64,000 bases of DNA from Psilocybe azurescens. Lineage: Eukaryota > Basidiomycota > Agaricomycetes > Agaricales > Agrocybaceae. A model generated the notes under the pieces. The model ran no database searches. It had not been told where the DNA came from and saw nothing but the letters and a program-made list of their open reading frames with translations. The DNA is taken from contig JAJIRX010000681.1 in the NCBI GenBank assembly GCA_023853785.1, forward strand, positions 558,001-622,000. Reading direction: 5' to 3'. Shown here in pieces: positions 32,427 to 44,024 of the stretch; the first letter of the stretch is position 1; every line of letters starts with the position of its first letter. A program made the position numbers and the translations under genes.

Positions 32427-34539
32427 ATGGAGAGTTCTAGTAGTAGTCACAATACTGCGGTCTCAAGCTCGTCGCGACTATCGAGCACCAAACTTCCTGC
32501 TGAGCAGAACGTATCCAAGCAGAATCTGGTCTTGGAACGCCCTTACGAACTAGAGGAACTCTATGGAGAACCAATATTACCGCAGTCGACTCGACGTTCA
32601 TGGTTGTCTAGGACTTCGCGTGCCTTTGTGAACCGCAACCCTCGTACCGGTGCATGGATCACTAAGGCTATCGTTTATCTGAGGGGACCACGGCCAAAAG
32701 TCGACCTTCATCGTACGTTATAATTAATCTTGAACAACTGAAACACGCTCATCCTGCAGAAATCCAGCGCCTTCACCTCTACTTGATATTGATGTTCATG
32801 TAGCTGGACGACACATAATGGCGCCTGTAGAGTCCACAATCATTAAAACGACCCGACCGCTGACTGCACCCTGGATATTTGTAATTCTAGCCGCAGCCTA
32901 CATCATTGGCTTTGCTTTTTTCTCTCGAGCACAATCATTCCTCACGCCTCCATCCTCATTCATTGGGTGTACATCGACGTTTTACCTAGCCAATAATGCT
33001 TGCGGACAAGATGGCGACGGATGTGGCCCTTTCGGTGACTCTTCTTTCGATTTCCGGTGCCCTGCCCAGTGCAACAATGTTATACTACAAAATCCGAGGA
33101 CCGTGGGGAACGAGCAAGTTGTTTTTAAGCCACTCCTTGTCGGTGGTGGTGATTCTAATAGAACTTATCGAGGCGACAGCTTCATCTGCTCTGCTGCGAT
33201 TCAAGCGTACGAGTCTGGTTCTGTGATCACTAAGCTATCTACTAATTGTTTGTCGCTTTTAGTGGTATCATATCTTCGCAGAAAGGTGGTTGTGGTAGCC
33301 TTAATCTCATTGAAAATTTTACGGACTTCCTCCCATTCACATCTCACGGGCTCACATCCATTGGCTTCCCCACAGTCTTCCCCATTGCCTTTCAGTTTCT
33401 TGGCTCCACATCTCTCTCACATTGCGCAGACCTTCGAAACGAGGCACTTGCATTCAACATTCTCGTTACCAGTGCATTATTCATCTTGCTACGACCCAAG
33501 TCCATCGTGCTCTACTGGTGTTTGGTTTGCATCGGTTTTGGCATGTGATCTTATTTTCCCAACCAACAGGGCCGCCACCAAAATTAGACGTCGCGTTTGA
33601 ATCCTTTCTGCCCGTCTTATTCATAGCCTACACATTCTGGAGACTAGGATTTCGATTCGTGATGCCGGCTTTCCGAAGTGCCCCTTTCGAATCATGCATT
33701 CTCTATCTCAGTGGATTCTGGGTTGGGGTACTGAATAACCTCACGTTCGACAAACTCCCTCTTAGCCGCCTTACATCTTCTGACTTAGGTAAGAGGAATG
33801 GAGCAATTACAACACTAGCAGTGATGCTTGTGATCATCGTCATTCTGGCAATTAATCAGATGCGCGTTATACGCAAAACTGGATGGCTACCGTACTATGC
33901 TGGATGGTATATCGCAGGCGGGCTTGTCACTCTTGTTCTAGCCTTACTCCCCGGACTGGAACTTCGCCTGCATCACTATATCATACCCATGATCATTATT
34001 CCGGGAACTGCATTTCCAACAAGGCTATCGGCAATATATCAAGGATTATTGCTTGGCCTTTTCCTCAACGGAACAGCAGCGTTTGGACTTGACTCCATCC
34101 TTCAAACAGCAGATGATGTAAGTTTAATACTTGGTCTTTCAAGAGAGAAATATAACATCTCCCAAGCTTCGTCAAGATGCTCCACTTGGATCCGACCTTC
34201 CCACCTGGCTGACAAATTCAACCAATTACAACACCACCATTCCGTTCGCCAATCAGACCATCCTTTGGGATGCTTTGATACCTAATTGGGATGGGTTTGC
34301 TCTTTGGTGGATGATGTTCAACGATACGCAGGACCGGCGCTCAATTTCTCTCTGGCGTCACTTAACGCTAGTCTTCCTCATTTCTTCAGGCTTGCTGTAA
34401 GTTATTCTTTAATTATCCTTCAGACCTTTGTTCACCGTATATACAGTACACCGCCATGGGCTCGACGGGCGATTTCACGATGCCTGCGACATTATGGCCA
34501 AACGGGACATGGGTTGATCCACTTCCTGGGCCTTCATAG
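32427..34539 (+). CDS. LCCL-domain multi-pass membrane protein, three frame breaks
   Basis: The protein has about 630 residues. A Ser-rich cytosolic N terminus (MESSSSSHNTAVSSSSRLSS) leads to a transmembrane helix (TAPWIFVILAAAYIIGFAFF). The extracellular LCCL domain follows with FDFRCPAQCNN and the typical TYRGDSFICSAAIQAGIIS and GGCGSL. At least five further transmembrane segments come between about 33430 and 34110, and a lumenal end rich in N-glycosylation sites closes it (NSTNYNTT, FSLASLNASL, WPNGTWVDPLPGPS). LCCL proteins of fungi are membrane proteins of unknown role. The frame breaks are a missing base at 32760-32762 just after an acceptor, at T4 33536-33539 (CIGF to WHVILF), and at T3 34296-34298 (before SLVDDVQRYAGPA). 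Confidence 0.8.
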
Positions 34540-34692
34540 AGTAATAATTTGGTCTCAGTTGTATTACAAGTAGTATGATGGGAAAAGCGGCATATGAGGT
34601 CATTAAAGTACTCCAGACCTATCGTCATAATGATAGACGCGGACATTATACAAATATAAGATTTTCAATCGTGTCGTTTTCCCATATTAAAC

Positions 34693-35464
34693 ATGGACTC
34701 AAATGCACCTCTACCGTATGGATGGATCAAACAGATCGACACGAAATCCGGACATGCCTTCTTCGTGCGCTCCCCTCCTTCCTGGTTCAAAACATGTTCC
34801 ACATTGATGCATTATTTCGATAGATCGACACCAAAGCCAATCCTCCCCGTTCTATCTGGACACACCCTTATGAGGACCAGCAATATCTAGATGCTCATCC
34901 CGAAGTGAGAAGTAAAGTTCGGGGTCCGAATGGTTTTGGATCCGACGCATCTTTACCACTTCCATCGAATAACTTACCCCGTCGACATTCGTTTAATGGT
35001 CGAGCAGCAACGCCAGTAGGTGTCCCGCCACCTCCCCACAAGAAGGGCTTTCTCGAAAAGATGAAAGACAAAGCCAAACATTCGATGGAGGAGTACAATG
35101 AAAGGAAGAAACGAGAGTTGCTTCATGGTACTTATGATTTGCATAACTAGAAAGAGGAGAAAATATTCACAGTCCTATACAGATGCAACAGCAGCAGCAG
35201 CAAATGTACGGCGGCCAGTCTCGATATGGTGCGCAACAGTTCCCGGCACCGCAATATGCATATCCACAGTCGAGGTACGGTGGCATGGGTATGGGCATGG
35301 GAGGTCGTCGAGGTGGTATGGGAGGAATGGGGCTTCCACTGATGGGTGGGATGGCCGGTGGTTTACTGCTGGGAGATATGTTAGACAATGACTTTGGAGG
35401 AGGAGGATGGGGAGGCGGCGGTGGGGACTGGGGCGGTGGAGGCTTTGGAGGTGGAGGGTTTTGA
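34693..35464 (+). CDS. WW-domain protein with Gln/Tyr and Gly-rich tail
   Basis: A single WW domain opens the protein (LPYGWIKQIDTKSGHAFF, spliced to IDTKANPPRSIWTHPYE). Both signature tryptophans are present, as is the -N-P-P- turn. WW domains bind proline-rich peptides. A linker with PVGVPPPPHKKGFLEKMKDK precedes a low-complexity tail of QQQQQQ, Met/Gly repeats and GGGGWGGGGGDWGGGGF. The two parts join only if one G is added at 35127-35128 before the donor gtactt, giving LLHG then PIQMQQ; as written the donor phase is off by one. The size of about 215 residues and the layout match small basidiomycete WW proteins of unknown role. Confidence 0.75.
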
Positions 35465-35561
35465 TTAACCGTGGGAAATACGATATTATTTCAAAGAGTT
35501 AATGTTTTGTAGTTCTTAACACTTGTATATTGTAATACATTCACTCGCTTTCTTGGGGGCA

Positions 35562-38500
35562 ATGCCTCTGTATTGCCAACGTCTCTCAGCCCACATATAT
35601 GTATTCTGACTTCTCCAGATCTTGCTGAGCTATTAGAATCCTCGTCTTTACCTCCGCTTCATCATATTCTTCAGTCGTTCTCGCCTCTGCCGCAAGGTGG
35701 GATATGTCTCTTGTCCAAATTCTTATTTGTCGCTGATACTTTGAGCGCCTCAAAGTTACAACTCGGACTACAACCCTTGTATCGGTTCCACACACTTCTT
35801 TCACCCTCCGTTTCTCAGATTTACAGGATGTCGAGGACGCTTGCCGCGAAGATGATGAGCAACGTGCTATCCGTACAATAGATTGGATTACTGCACGCAT
35901 CAGCAAACATTGTGCCAAATGGGTTCGGGATATGGAGGATTCAAAGGACAATGATTCCGTACAGACGCCTTGGTGGAACGAGCTTCAACGTTGTGCTGAA
36001 GGTGACTTTGTTCCTGCAAAGACCGAAGCATGGAATCACCCTGTTGCTCGTACGTTTAACTCCTGGCTTTTCTTGGAGCACCCACTCTGATAATGGCTTT
36101 CCTAGTCATATTTGCCGTTTCGACGACTGCGCCTAATCCTCTGCAGGCAATTACTGCCCTGCATTCACGGACCAATCAGCTACCACCATGGGTGGATACT
36201 AATTTCTTGCGATACACATTAATAATACATCCACATAATTCACTTCTATCTGCCGAAGAGTTCGTGGCATAGTCGTCCTATTTCACAATCGTTGAACTTA
36301 TCTGCGCGGTATTCACAGGGCAGGAGCGCTCTACAATGCCGTCAAGAAGCAATTTGGGTTGCATAGCTATCTGCTGTCTCTAGATTTACCGAAACCCCCG
36401 CCTCCTCCAATACGCGTCCCTGCCCTTATGCCTCGTCTGCCACAGCCTCCTGCACCGGGATCTCCGCAACCGCGACATTTTACGACTCCAACGACCCCCA
36501 ATATACCCGGAAGTTCGTCCAATCCCAACGATTCAAATACAATAAGAATGCAGGAAAACGACATTCAACAAACTGCTCGTTTCGCACGCGAATTTGTAGT
36601 GATGAGCTTGGTGCCCTGGATGGAGAAATGCGTGGTTGAGTGGAATGAAAATGTAGGTCAAAATGTTTGCTGGTTACCTTGAAGAGGTCACTAATGTACT
36701 TCAGTTCTCTTCTACACGGAGGCTTCCATCGCGTCTGTTCTCGTCAACGCGCCGGCTGTTTGGATCGCAAACGCCCACACCAGTGCCTACGCCACCAACA
36801 TCATCGTCCACATCGTCTCTTACTGGTCGGCCTGCTTCCATATCCCTCAATGGGGGTCCCACGCCCCCTCTCAACAACGACGTCTGGCCGAATTTGCCAC
36901 TATACTGGGTGACTTTAAATTAGCAGTTACAGTCTGGGAAACATTGCGTAAAGACAATAAAGGGGGCTCGGTGGGTTTCAACATTCTCGCTGTGTTCAGA
37001 AAATCTCACCTATCTATAGGATATGCTTCCATTATTACTATCTCCGTCGCCCACTATTCCGTTATACGCCCAGGCATCTCTAGCTGCCACGCATCCAAAC
37101 ATGTCAGATTTACCGCCGCATGCGCAAATCCGAGTACTTTCATACGCCGTTCGATGGGAAGCTGGCATCTCCACTACAGATTTTGTCAGTAATATGCTAG
37201 AAGGAGAGCGGTGGCTAGTCTGGGCTGCTAGCAATGTAAATTTGTTTTTTTTACAGCTCAATTCATTCAAAGGCTGACGAGCTGGATTTAATCAAGGGGG
37301 AAGAAGCCCCATCCGCGTTATTGCTGGCGCAGGCTGCTCTGTTGAGTACGAAGAAAAATGCGAGACGGAGAGCTGCTCTGTGGTATGTTGCTGCCGCAAC
37401 CAGGCTGGAAAAGTGCGGTATCGTGAGTATATTGACCTTTATATCGTCCGTGAACTCAATATGTCGCTGTTATTGCAGAAACCTTTGACTATGTATTTTT
37501 ACGGAAAGCGGAAAATCTTTACTCGGTGCGGCCGCTCAAGGAGTTGTCGCCATCATTCTGGGACTCTGAAGGGAAATCGCCGTTGGTAGCAGAAGGCTTA
37601 GAGGACATCATGTCTGGGATAACCCATCCTCTAGGTTCTTCCTGTCCCAGTCATTCAGGTTATATGATCTGACTGAGAACTATGCCCAGGTCGACTGTTG
37701 TATACAACCGGTGATCTGGCTGGGGCTGTTAAACTCTTTCTTAGTCTTTTAAGAGGTGCATCAACGTTTTCATCGACTGGAGTTCATGCATTTGAGGACG
37801 GCTCTTCAAAGTTTCAGAGTAACGACAAAGTATACTTGGACGATTTCCGCGTTGCATACAATGTAAGAGATCCCAAATTTACCTTCGTATTGCTAAGTTA
37901 TTGATATCTAAAAATCAGTACTGGAAGTCAACAGAGCCTGACAAAATATCAAAAGCTGGCTTGACGATGCCGCTCAAACTATGTGTCAATAAGCATTCTC
38001 GCTTGAGGTTTTCTGGGGATAACGTTAACGGTGATTCAAATATCTGGTGGAATCGACAAGAGGATTGGAAAACATTCTGGAAGTCAAGAGGGGAGAGAGA
38101 ATGTAGTGGCTGGTGGCAAGGTTAGCACGAATGGTACGGTTAATGATTATGTTTTCGACAAATACCTAATCTTCTTTCAAGAATTGTTCTGGGTGGATCT
38201 CATCATGCACAATCCTCTGGATGCAGAAATCAATCTATCAAATGTTACACTTGTAGTGGAAGCAACCACTGTTGCTTCAGAACCGGCGGAGGACTTTGTT
38301 GAGGTAGAAATCATCAAAGAAGTCATTTTGAGCGCTAAAGGAACAATAACGGTTAGTTTTTGTTGAAGATATCTACTGGTCTCTGAATAGGTTCATAGGT
38401 TCCAATATCACTCAGAGCAAAGCAATCCACGGCACTCAACATCACTCACGCCAAATATGATTTTCTTTCACTCCTTTCAACAACAGAGTCGCTGGCATTT

Positions 38501-40481
38501 CGTGGTCGGCGGCTACATGACACGCCTTTACAACGACAGCATCCGACATACGCTCCTGACGTTGTTATGAAAGTTGACGTTGTCCCTTCGGAACATCGCC
38601 TTTTCGTGACCTTCATTGAAGACGAACGTCTCGTCTTGTTGCAAGGGGAAAATAAACAGACCCGTCTGTGGCTCACAAATGCAGGGTCTAAGCCTATCGG
38701 CGAGGTGTGGATGATCGCAGGCGCAGACGATGAAATTTGGCTCGGCACGAGTGATAAGTTTGAGAACTGTGCGTGTGGAATTTTAGCCCGCTCTTATGCT
38801 CTCTCACGCTTCCTTAGCGTCACTAGAGACCGAGGTTATCCGATCTTCTAATTCTTTGAAACCACAAGAGCCACAACGGTTATCTTTGAACGGTGCAGGT
38901 GGATCTACTACGATTAATCCCGGGGAGAGTGTGGAAGTACCTGCCATTTTCCATGCCGAAATACTTGGAGACCATGAGCTTTGTCTCTTGTTTGTCTTCC
39001 GAGAGGTGAGTGTGATGGAGCGGTTCTCAAAATGTATATTTGCTTCATCTCCTTGTTGTATAGGCCGATTCGCAGCCATTTCACACAACCACGTTGACAC
39101 GGTCTTATGAAGTTCAGCCGTTATTCAAGATATCTGTCACCGCAGAACCGTCACAATCGCAGGAGCATGCCTTTATCTTAGGACTGGATATGACAAATGT
39201 CTCTCAGACGGCGTCGATTGATGTAATGCAACTTACTTGCATAAGTCCTCACTGGACGTGCAATTCGCTCACAGAGAAGGTCTTGTGAGTCGATATGTAG
39301 CGCACCCTATAGTTTTTAAAACTAAATTCCATCTAGTGGATCTCTAGCACCAACCCAGTGTTTTCGTTTCCTACTAGGCGCATCCTATTGGGGTGAAGGG
39401 ACTGGGTCAGAAGAAACTTTTGCTTTTGTGGCTAACCAATTAAGCAACGTCTTGAAAGGGGGTGAAGTCGAGCCGTTGACCGTACCGCCTATTGATCTCC
39501 AATGTTCCTATATTTCTCAGGTAGGAAATTTGTCCTGCACACTTCACCTCACCTTGACTTTTAGTGTTTATTAGTCCCCGAACAAGAGGTCAATAAAAAG
39601 CGCCGCGATCACAAGTTTCATCCAAAGCGGCAGACGGAGATTCATGGCGCACAACATATCAAGGGTACACTCCTACATCGCGCCTGCCTCCCATCCTGCA
39701 ATCTTCCCTCTCTACAATCCTTCTGTTGTTGATATAATTATCTTTTGGGAAATCCCTGCCCGGGGAATTTCAGGTCATGTCAATGTTCACGGTATTACAC
39801 TAGGAGCAGGGCACGCTAGGTTAGATAGTATCATTGAGGATGCAGAGAGTGCGAAGGTGAAACGGAGCATGTATGCTGAAACGCGGAGAGAAAACATGGA
39901 AGTCCTCGATGCAATTAGAAATAGCGAGTGGAACGCAGAGATGAACCCTCTGGCCCTATCGTTAAAGGACGTTGGAACAAAGCTGCACGACTTCACATTG
40001 GGGTTAGTAAACTCCCTCTTTTCTTTTCGCTTTCTTACATTTTCGTTTTGCAATATTAAGGCCTTGCCATCTACCTCTAGAATTCCGATTAAGAAACCAC
40101 TCAGTAACCCGTCCTGCCAATTATACACTAAAATTACGTTCAGACTCAAACTCATCGCCGTCAGTAATGATTGTGTATAGCTTTCACTCACAATCCTAAT
40201 CTGCCTTTTTTTTTTTTTTTTTTAGCAATTTGCTTCCTCCGCCGTATTTTGGGCGGATGACATTCCGCGGAACTATTGCCCCATCCGAATTTACTACGGT
40301 TCATCCCAAGCTCTGGGTGACCAAGCCAGGTGCATACAGCTTGAATGGGTGGGTATTAGAGACAGAAATCAGCGTTCCTGTGGCAGATGCAAACGAAGAA
40401 ACGAAGAAACGACGGTACTTACTAGAACCCCCCATGAACGAGGAGGCATGCGTTGTGATTCGCGATTCCCGGGCATGTTGA
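35562..40481 (+). CDS. TRS85: TRAPP subunit TRAPPC8 / Trs85
   Basis: Trs85 defines the TRAPPIII complex, the exchange factor for Ypt1/Rab1 in autophagy and ER-Golgi traffic. Landmarks are LTSPDLAELLESSSLPPLH, TNQLPPWVDTNFLRYTLIIH, the family core ARFAREFVVMSLVPWMEKCV, FSSTRRLPSRLFSSTRRLFG, EFATILGDFKLAVTVWETLR, LYTTGDLAGAVKLFL, and in the C-terminal half FWVDLIMHNPLDAEINLSN and VHPKLWVTKPGAYSLNGW, ending at 40481. There are about 16 exons and 1280 residues. Frame breaks are C2 at 35565-35566 (start MPSVLPTS), C5 at 36864-36868, T5 at 37496-37500 and an extra G at 38090-38093. The phase near 38765 is also unresolved. One late intron (about 40003-40224) is unusually long and ends in a T18 tract. 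Confidence 0.88.
40206..40223 (+). repeat. T18 tract at an intron 3' end (TRS85)
   Basis: Eighteen T residues directly precede the acceptor AG of the last TRS85 intron. This is an extreme polypyrimidine tract and a likely length-variable site. Confidence 0.85.
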
Positions 40482-40769
40482 GATTGTCTGCAATATTTCA
40501 TTATCGTATGCTACGCGTTCTAACGTTGTTAAATGGTATTTTCATTATTATTGCGTCGTTTGAACGACAGCTTGTCCAATGATTAGAGTATATAAGTTTA
40601 CCAAGGCTCAATGCAAACGGCATAAGGCCAGTTCAATGCCACTGCACACATAATAAGAACCCCTACACATTTAGAACAACTTCAATTCTTCCTGCCTTTT
40701 TCGCATTCGCACACCACACACCATCCTATTACCAGGATTTAGTGTCTGTCCGTTTAAAGCATGAAATGT

Positions 40770-41734
40770 TTATTCTTTTCGGTCCTTCTCCTTTGCTTCT
40801 CGATCCAACTTTTCTTTCCTGGCAGCTGCCAGCTTAAGTTGTTTAACTCGTACATTGAAGTAGGTCTGATAAAAGTTGGAGTACATTAGTGCAGGTTTAA
40901 AAGTAGTAACAATAACAAGTGCTTACCCCAAGCACGAATTGAATTGCATTGAAGAATGGCACCCATAACTATTGAAGGCAGTTTAAGAAATCATTCAGAT
41001 AAATAATGGTTCGACATACATCGACAGGTATGAATTTCTGCGCGATCGACATTGAGAGAGGGGAGACCACCCAGGATATCTATAGAGTTTCAAGTTTGAA
41101 ACGGATCAAAAGAGAGTTCGACGAAACACAACGATACTTACCCGGATCACTGAGAAGAATCCAGCTCTAACAGTCTTGACAACTTCGTCGAGTGAGGTGG
41201 CGCCATTAATGATGGCCATGGACCCAAGAAATGCTGAGGGCTCATGTTAATATTATATACCCTGTCAAGAGCATACACCTATCATACCAGAGGTTTGAAT
41301 TGGGGAGATGAGAAGACTGCTAGCAAGTATTTGAGCAATCTTGGATTGTACAGAGGTTTTCCCTGCAAATGCTCTTTGGAGCAAGCCAATGAGGACGTGG
41401 CTTAGCGGTGCAGACACCAAAAAACCATAGATAGCCATCTTGACGGCTTTCGTGTCAACATGCGCCCTAGCTAATACGCGCACCAGATGCGACGAATCTT
41501 TTGAGACTTTGACCGGAGTTCCAGCAAGATTGCTTCCAAGCACCTCCTGCAAAAAACACAGAGTGCCTAGTTATTCCAAAGGGATTAATTAGCGCACAAC
41601 CGTAAACGACCGCGGCAGTTGAGACCGCGCTTACCTGTGGTAATGGATTTGGTCCGAAGAGGATGGAGAGCAAGCTCGGCAAGGTACTTGACGAGAAGCG
41701 GATGAGGGCCTTTCGATGTAGAGATAGTACTCAT
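40770..41734 (-). CDS. Mpv17/PMP22-family membrane protein
   Basis: This is a small four-helix channel-like protein of peroxisomes or the inner mitochondrial membrane. The start MSTISTSKGPHPLLVKYLAE joins to TLCFLQEVLGSNLAGTPVK. VKMAIYGFLVSAPLSHVLIG, ILASSLLISPIQTSAFLGSM, VRAGFFSVIRISWVVSPLSM and the family signature LWVPFFNAIQFVLG with YFNVRVKQLKL follow. A Lys/Glu-rich tail ends at 40770-40772. Six exons splice in phase and no frame break was seen. The W-x-V-x-P and W-V-P-x-x-N motifs are diagnostic. Which of the Mpv17, Sym1 or PMP22 subgroups it belongs to is not settled. Confidence 0.9.
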
Positions 41735-42031
41735 GGTGGCTGTAAGTATGTGGTGAGTGAGAGGAGAGCATCGTCGGCGCCATTTTGTCCTTTTGAATGA
41801 ATGCGGGGTAGTAACTTACGGATGACTGAAGCCGTATTAGCCGGAATCCCGGAATCATTACCGTCCATGACCTCTTACACCCTAGGCCTACAGTTTTATT
41901 CTAAGGCCCTACTAGTTCACCAGATCACGAACTGGACTTAATGAAACTCGGAAGTGGTAGAAATCTATAATTATTACGGTATAAAAAATGCCCCAGAGAA
42001 TCTATGTATCAAATTATCCTACGATATCAAT
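41735..42031. other. Intergenic stretch, Mpv17 promoter side
   Basis: This is AT-rich. No coding pattern or repeat is seen. Confidence 0.4.
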
Positions 42032-43454
42032 CTACTGTTTTTTGACCCTTGTAAAGAATCAGTATTTGGTTCGTTAAGAGAATGCCCATTGGACTTACCA
42101 AGCCTTAACGTAGTCCGCAAACGACACCATGCATATCGTTTGCCAAATACCTAGACCAATTCGCGGAGTAACACCACGATACAAGCCCTTTAAGCCATTT
42201 TCCTTGTAAATGAAATTCAATGTGTTGAGGATCGTGAGTTTGGCAGGTCGGTTGGCATTCGCAGTGCCCTTGGCCATACTTTGCATCTGGAACCAATTAC
42301 ATGAGTATGTTCACGAATAAATATAGCGGAAGTTCTACCTCGACGCGAATAACCTCTATAGGTTGGTTCCATGTGGCCAGAGCACCACCGATTGAAGATG
42401 CAAGAATTTTGTCGAGAGCACCGAGCTTATCGGCCTCACCTTTGCCTCGAATTTTGCGGATAGAATCCTCGGCGAGACGAGCAAAACCCATGCTGGTTGT
42501 TGATTCAGCTTTAATCTAGCTCGTATGAAGTGTAAAAGACATACCGGGAACCCCAGTTCGTACATTGGCGAACAGCAACAGCATTCACACCCTTGTTGAC
42601 ACCAGCCAAACCCTCACGGCGATAAATATCGCCAAAAACGGCCCAAGTTGATGGGGGTTTGACACCAGTAGCGGCGGTTTTGGCACGGGTGATTTCAGCA
42701 GTCTTCATACATGTCGTGAAGCCTGGATGTTAAAAAAATCATTCGTCAGACGTGCAGGAATGACTAGAAGCAATGATTAGAAGGATTCACACACCCATAG
42801 TCGCGTAAGCCTGTGCAACACCTCCTGTCATACCTCCCAACAAGCCAGCCAAGGCAGGATTAATGCCAGCAGCTAATGTGGCTGTTTCAACCTCGGAGGC
42901 AGTGAAAACCAAGACAGCTCCTTTGGTTGAAGCTTCAATCCATGCCTAAATAATGAAGTTAAGAGAGAAACGCGTAATGGAGAAGGGGATAATTACCCAT
43001 GGAATAAGACCTTGGTAGAAACCAGCAACCCCTCCGCGCCCCCAAACTGTTTTACAAGCGTTCCACATGGATTGGGACCGGTTAGCAGCCATTTGAGTCT
43101 TCAAAACCTCAAGAGGTTGGCCGAGAGTGGTAACCTGGGGTAAAAATTAAGTGTACTTCTTCCAGCTGAGATGATGCCCAACTTACTTCCTACAGAAGAT
43201 GCAGGGTATGGAAGCGTCAACAAATGCACGGGCTCATACGACAAATAAACTCACAAACTATCATAGAGCAAAAGCAAGCGCAAGTAAGTGACTAAAACCA
43301 TAAATTTTCATGTCGCCAGAACGCATACCATGTTCATTATACCACCTGACAGAGGTAAGCCTACGACAAGAACACGACGAATAAAGGCACTCTCACCAAC
43401 GGCAATATTGGACCAGCTGACGCCCTTTTGACCTGGTTCTGAAGAAACGCCCAT
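42032..43454 (-). CDS. YHM2: Mitochondrial citrate/oxoglutarate carrier YHM2
   Basis: This SLC25 carrier exchanges citrate for 2-oxoglutarate and supports cytosolic NADPH. In yeast it also binds mitochondrial DNA. The start [19 protein letters not shown] leads to [19 protein letters not shown], the carrier motif [32 protein letters not shown] (strongly YHM2-like), [31 protein letters not shown] and [19 protein letters not shown]. The last intron joins DYVKAW to VKKQ at the stop 42032-42034. About eight exons fit in phase and no frame break was seen. The second intron near 43200-43320 is longer than average. Confidence 0.92.
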
Positions 43455-44024
43455 GGCTGTAGGAATAATGGAGGGGGGTAACGGAGAGAGAAAGGAAGAG
43501 GGGTAAGCTATAAGTTTATACTCGCCTCTGATTTATGGTTGATTTATTATTGCAGCCGGATGAGATCGGACTTTGGGGACTTAACCGAATTTCCACCAAC
43601 CACGGACGGGTCACAGATATAATATGATACATCGGAACCCAGGGTTACCAGAGACCTCCTAAGCTTCTCCTAAACTCGGGATAACAGAGTAGATATCACA
43701 AGGCAGTCAGCTTCCAAATAAAAGAGAAATGAAATTTGGCTACAAACAGGAAGGCAAACTTGTGAGAAGGAACTAACAACTACTTGTACTAATACGGTTG
43801 TGCGAATGCGAGAGAAAATAAAACTAGGTTCCACATATCGAATGAAGGTAGGTATTATAAGAAAGACTCGCAGTACAATGTTTCTGCACAGCCTTCGCTC
43901 ATGAGAAAAAGAGTAAAGAGTTGCACGCGTCATAACCAGATTCCAAGGTGTCCATTGGGTAATATAACAAACTTGAGGGGTCCAACCGGGATAATATCAC
44001 ACAGCATGTGTATTAAAATTGCGA
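43455..44024. other. Long intergenic stretch without recognised genes
   Basis: About 570 bases lie between the YHM2 start and the coiled-coil gene end. A minus-strand open frame at 43670-43933 has no coding character. No RNA gene or repeat is recognised. Confidence 0.45.

Noticed and set aside
43670..43933. 87-codon minus-strand frame in the intergenic stretch after YHM2
   Set aside because: It has no splice signals or conserved motif, and its composition is like non-coding DNA read through.
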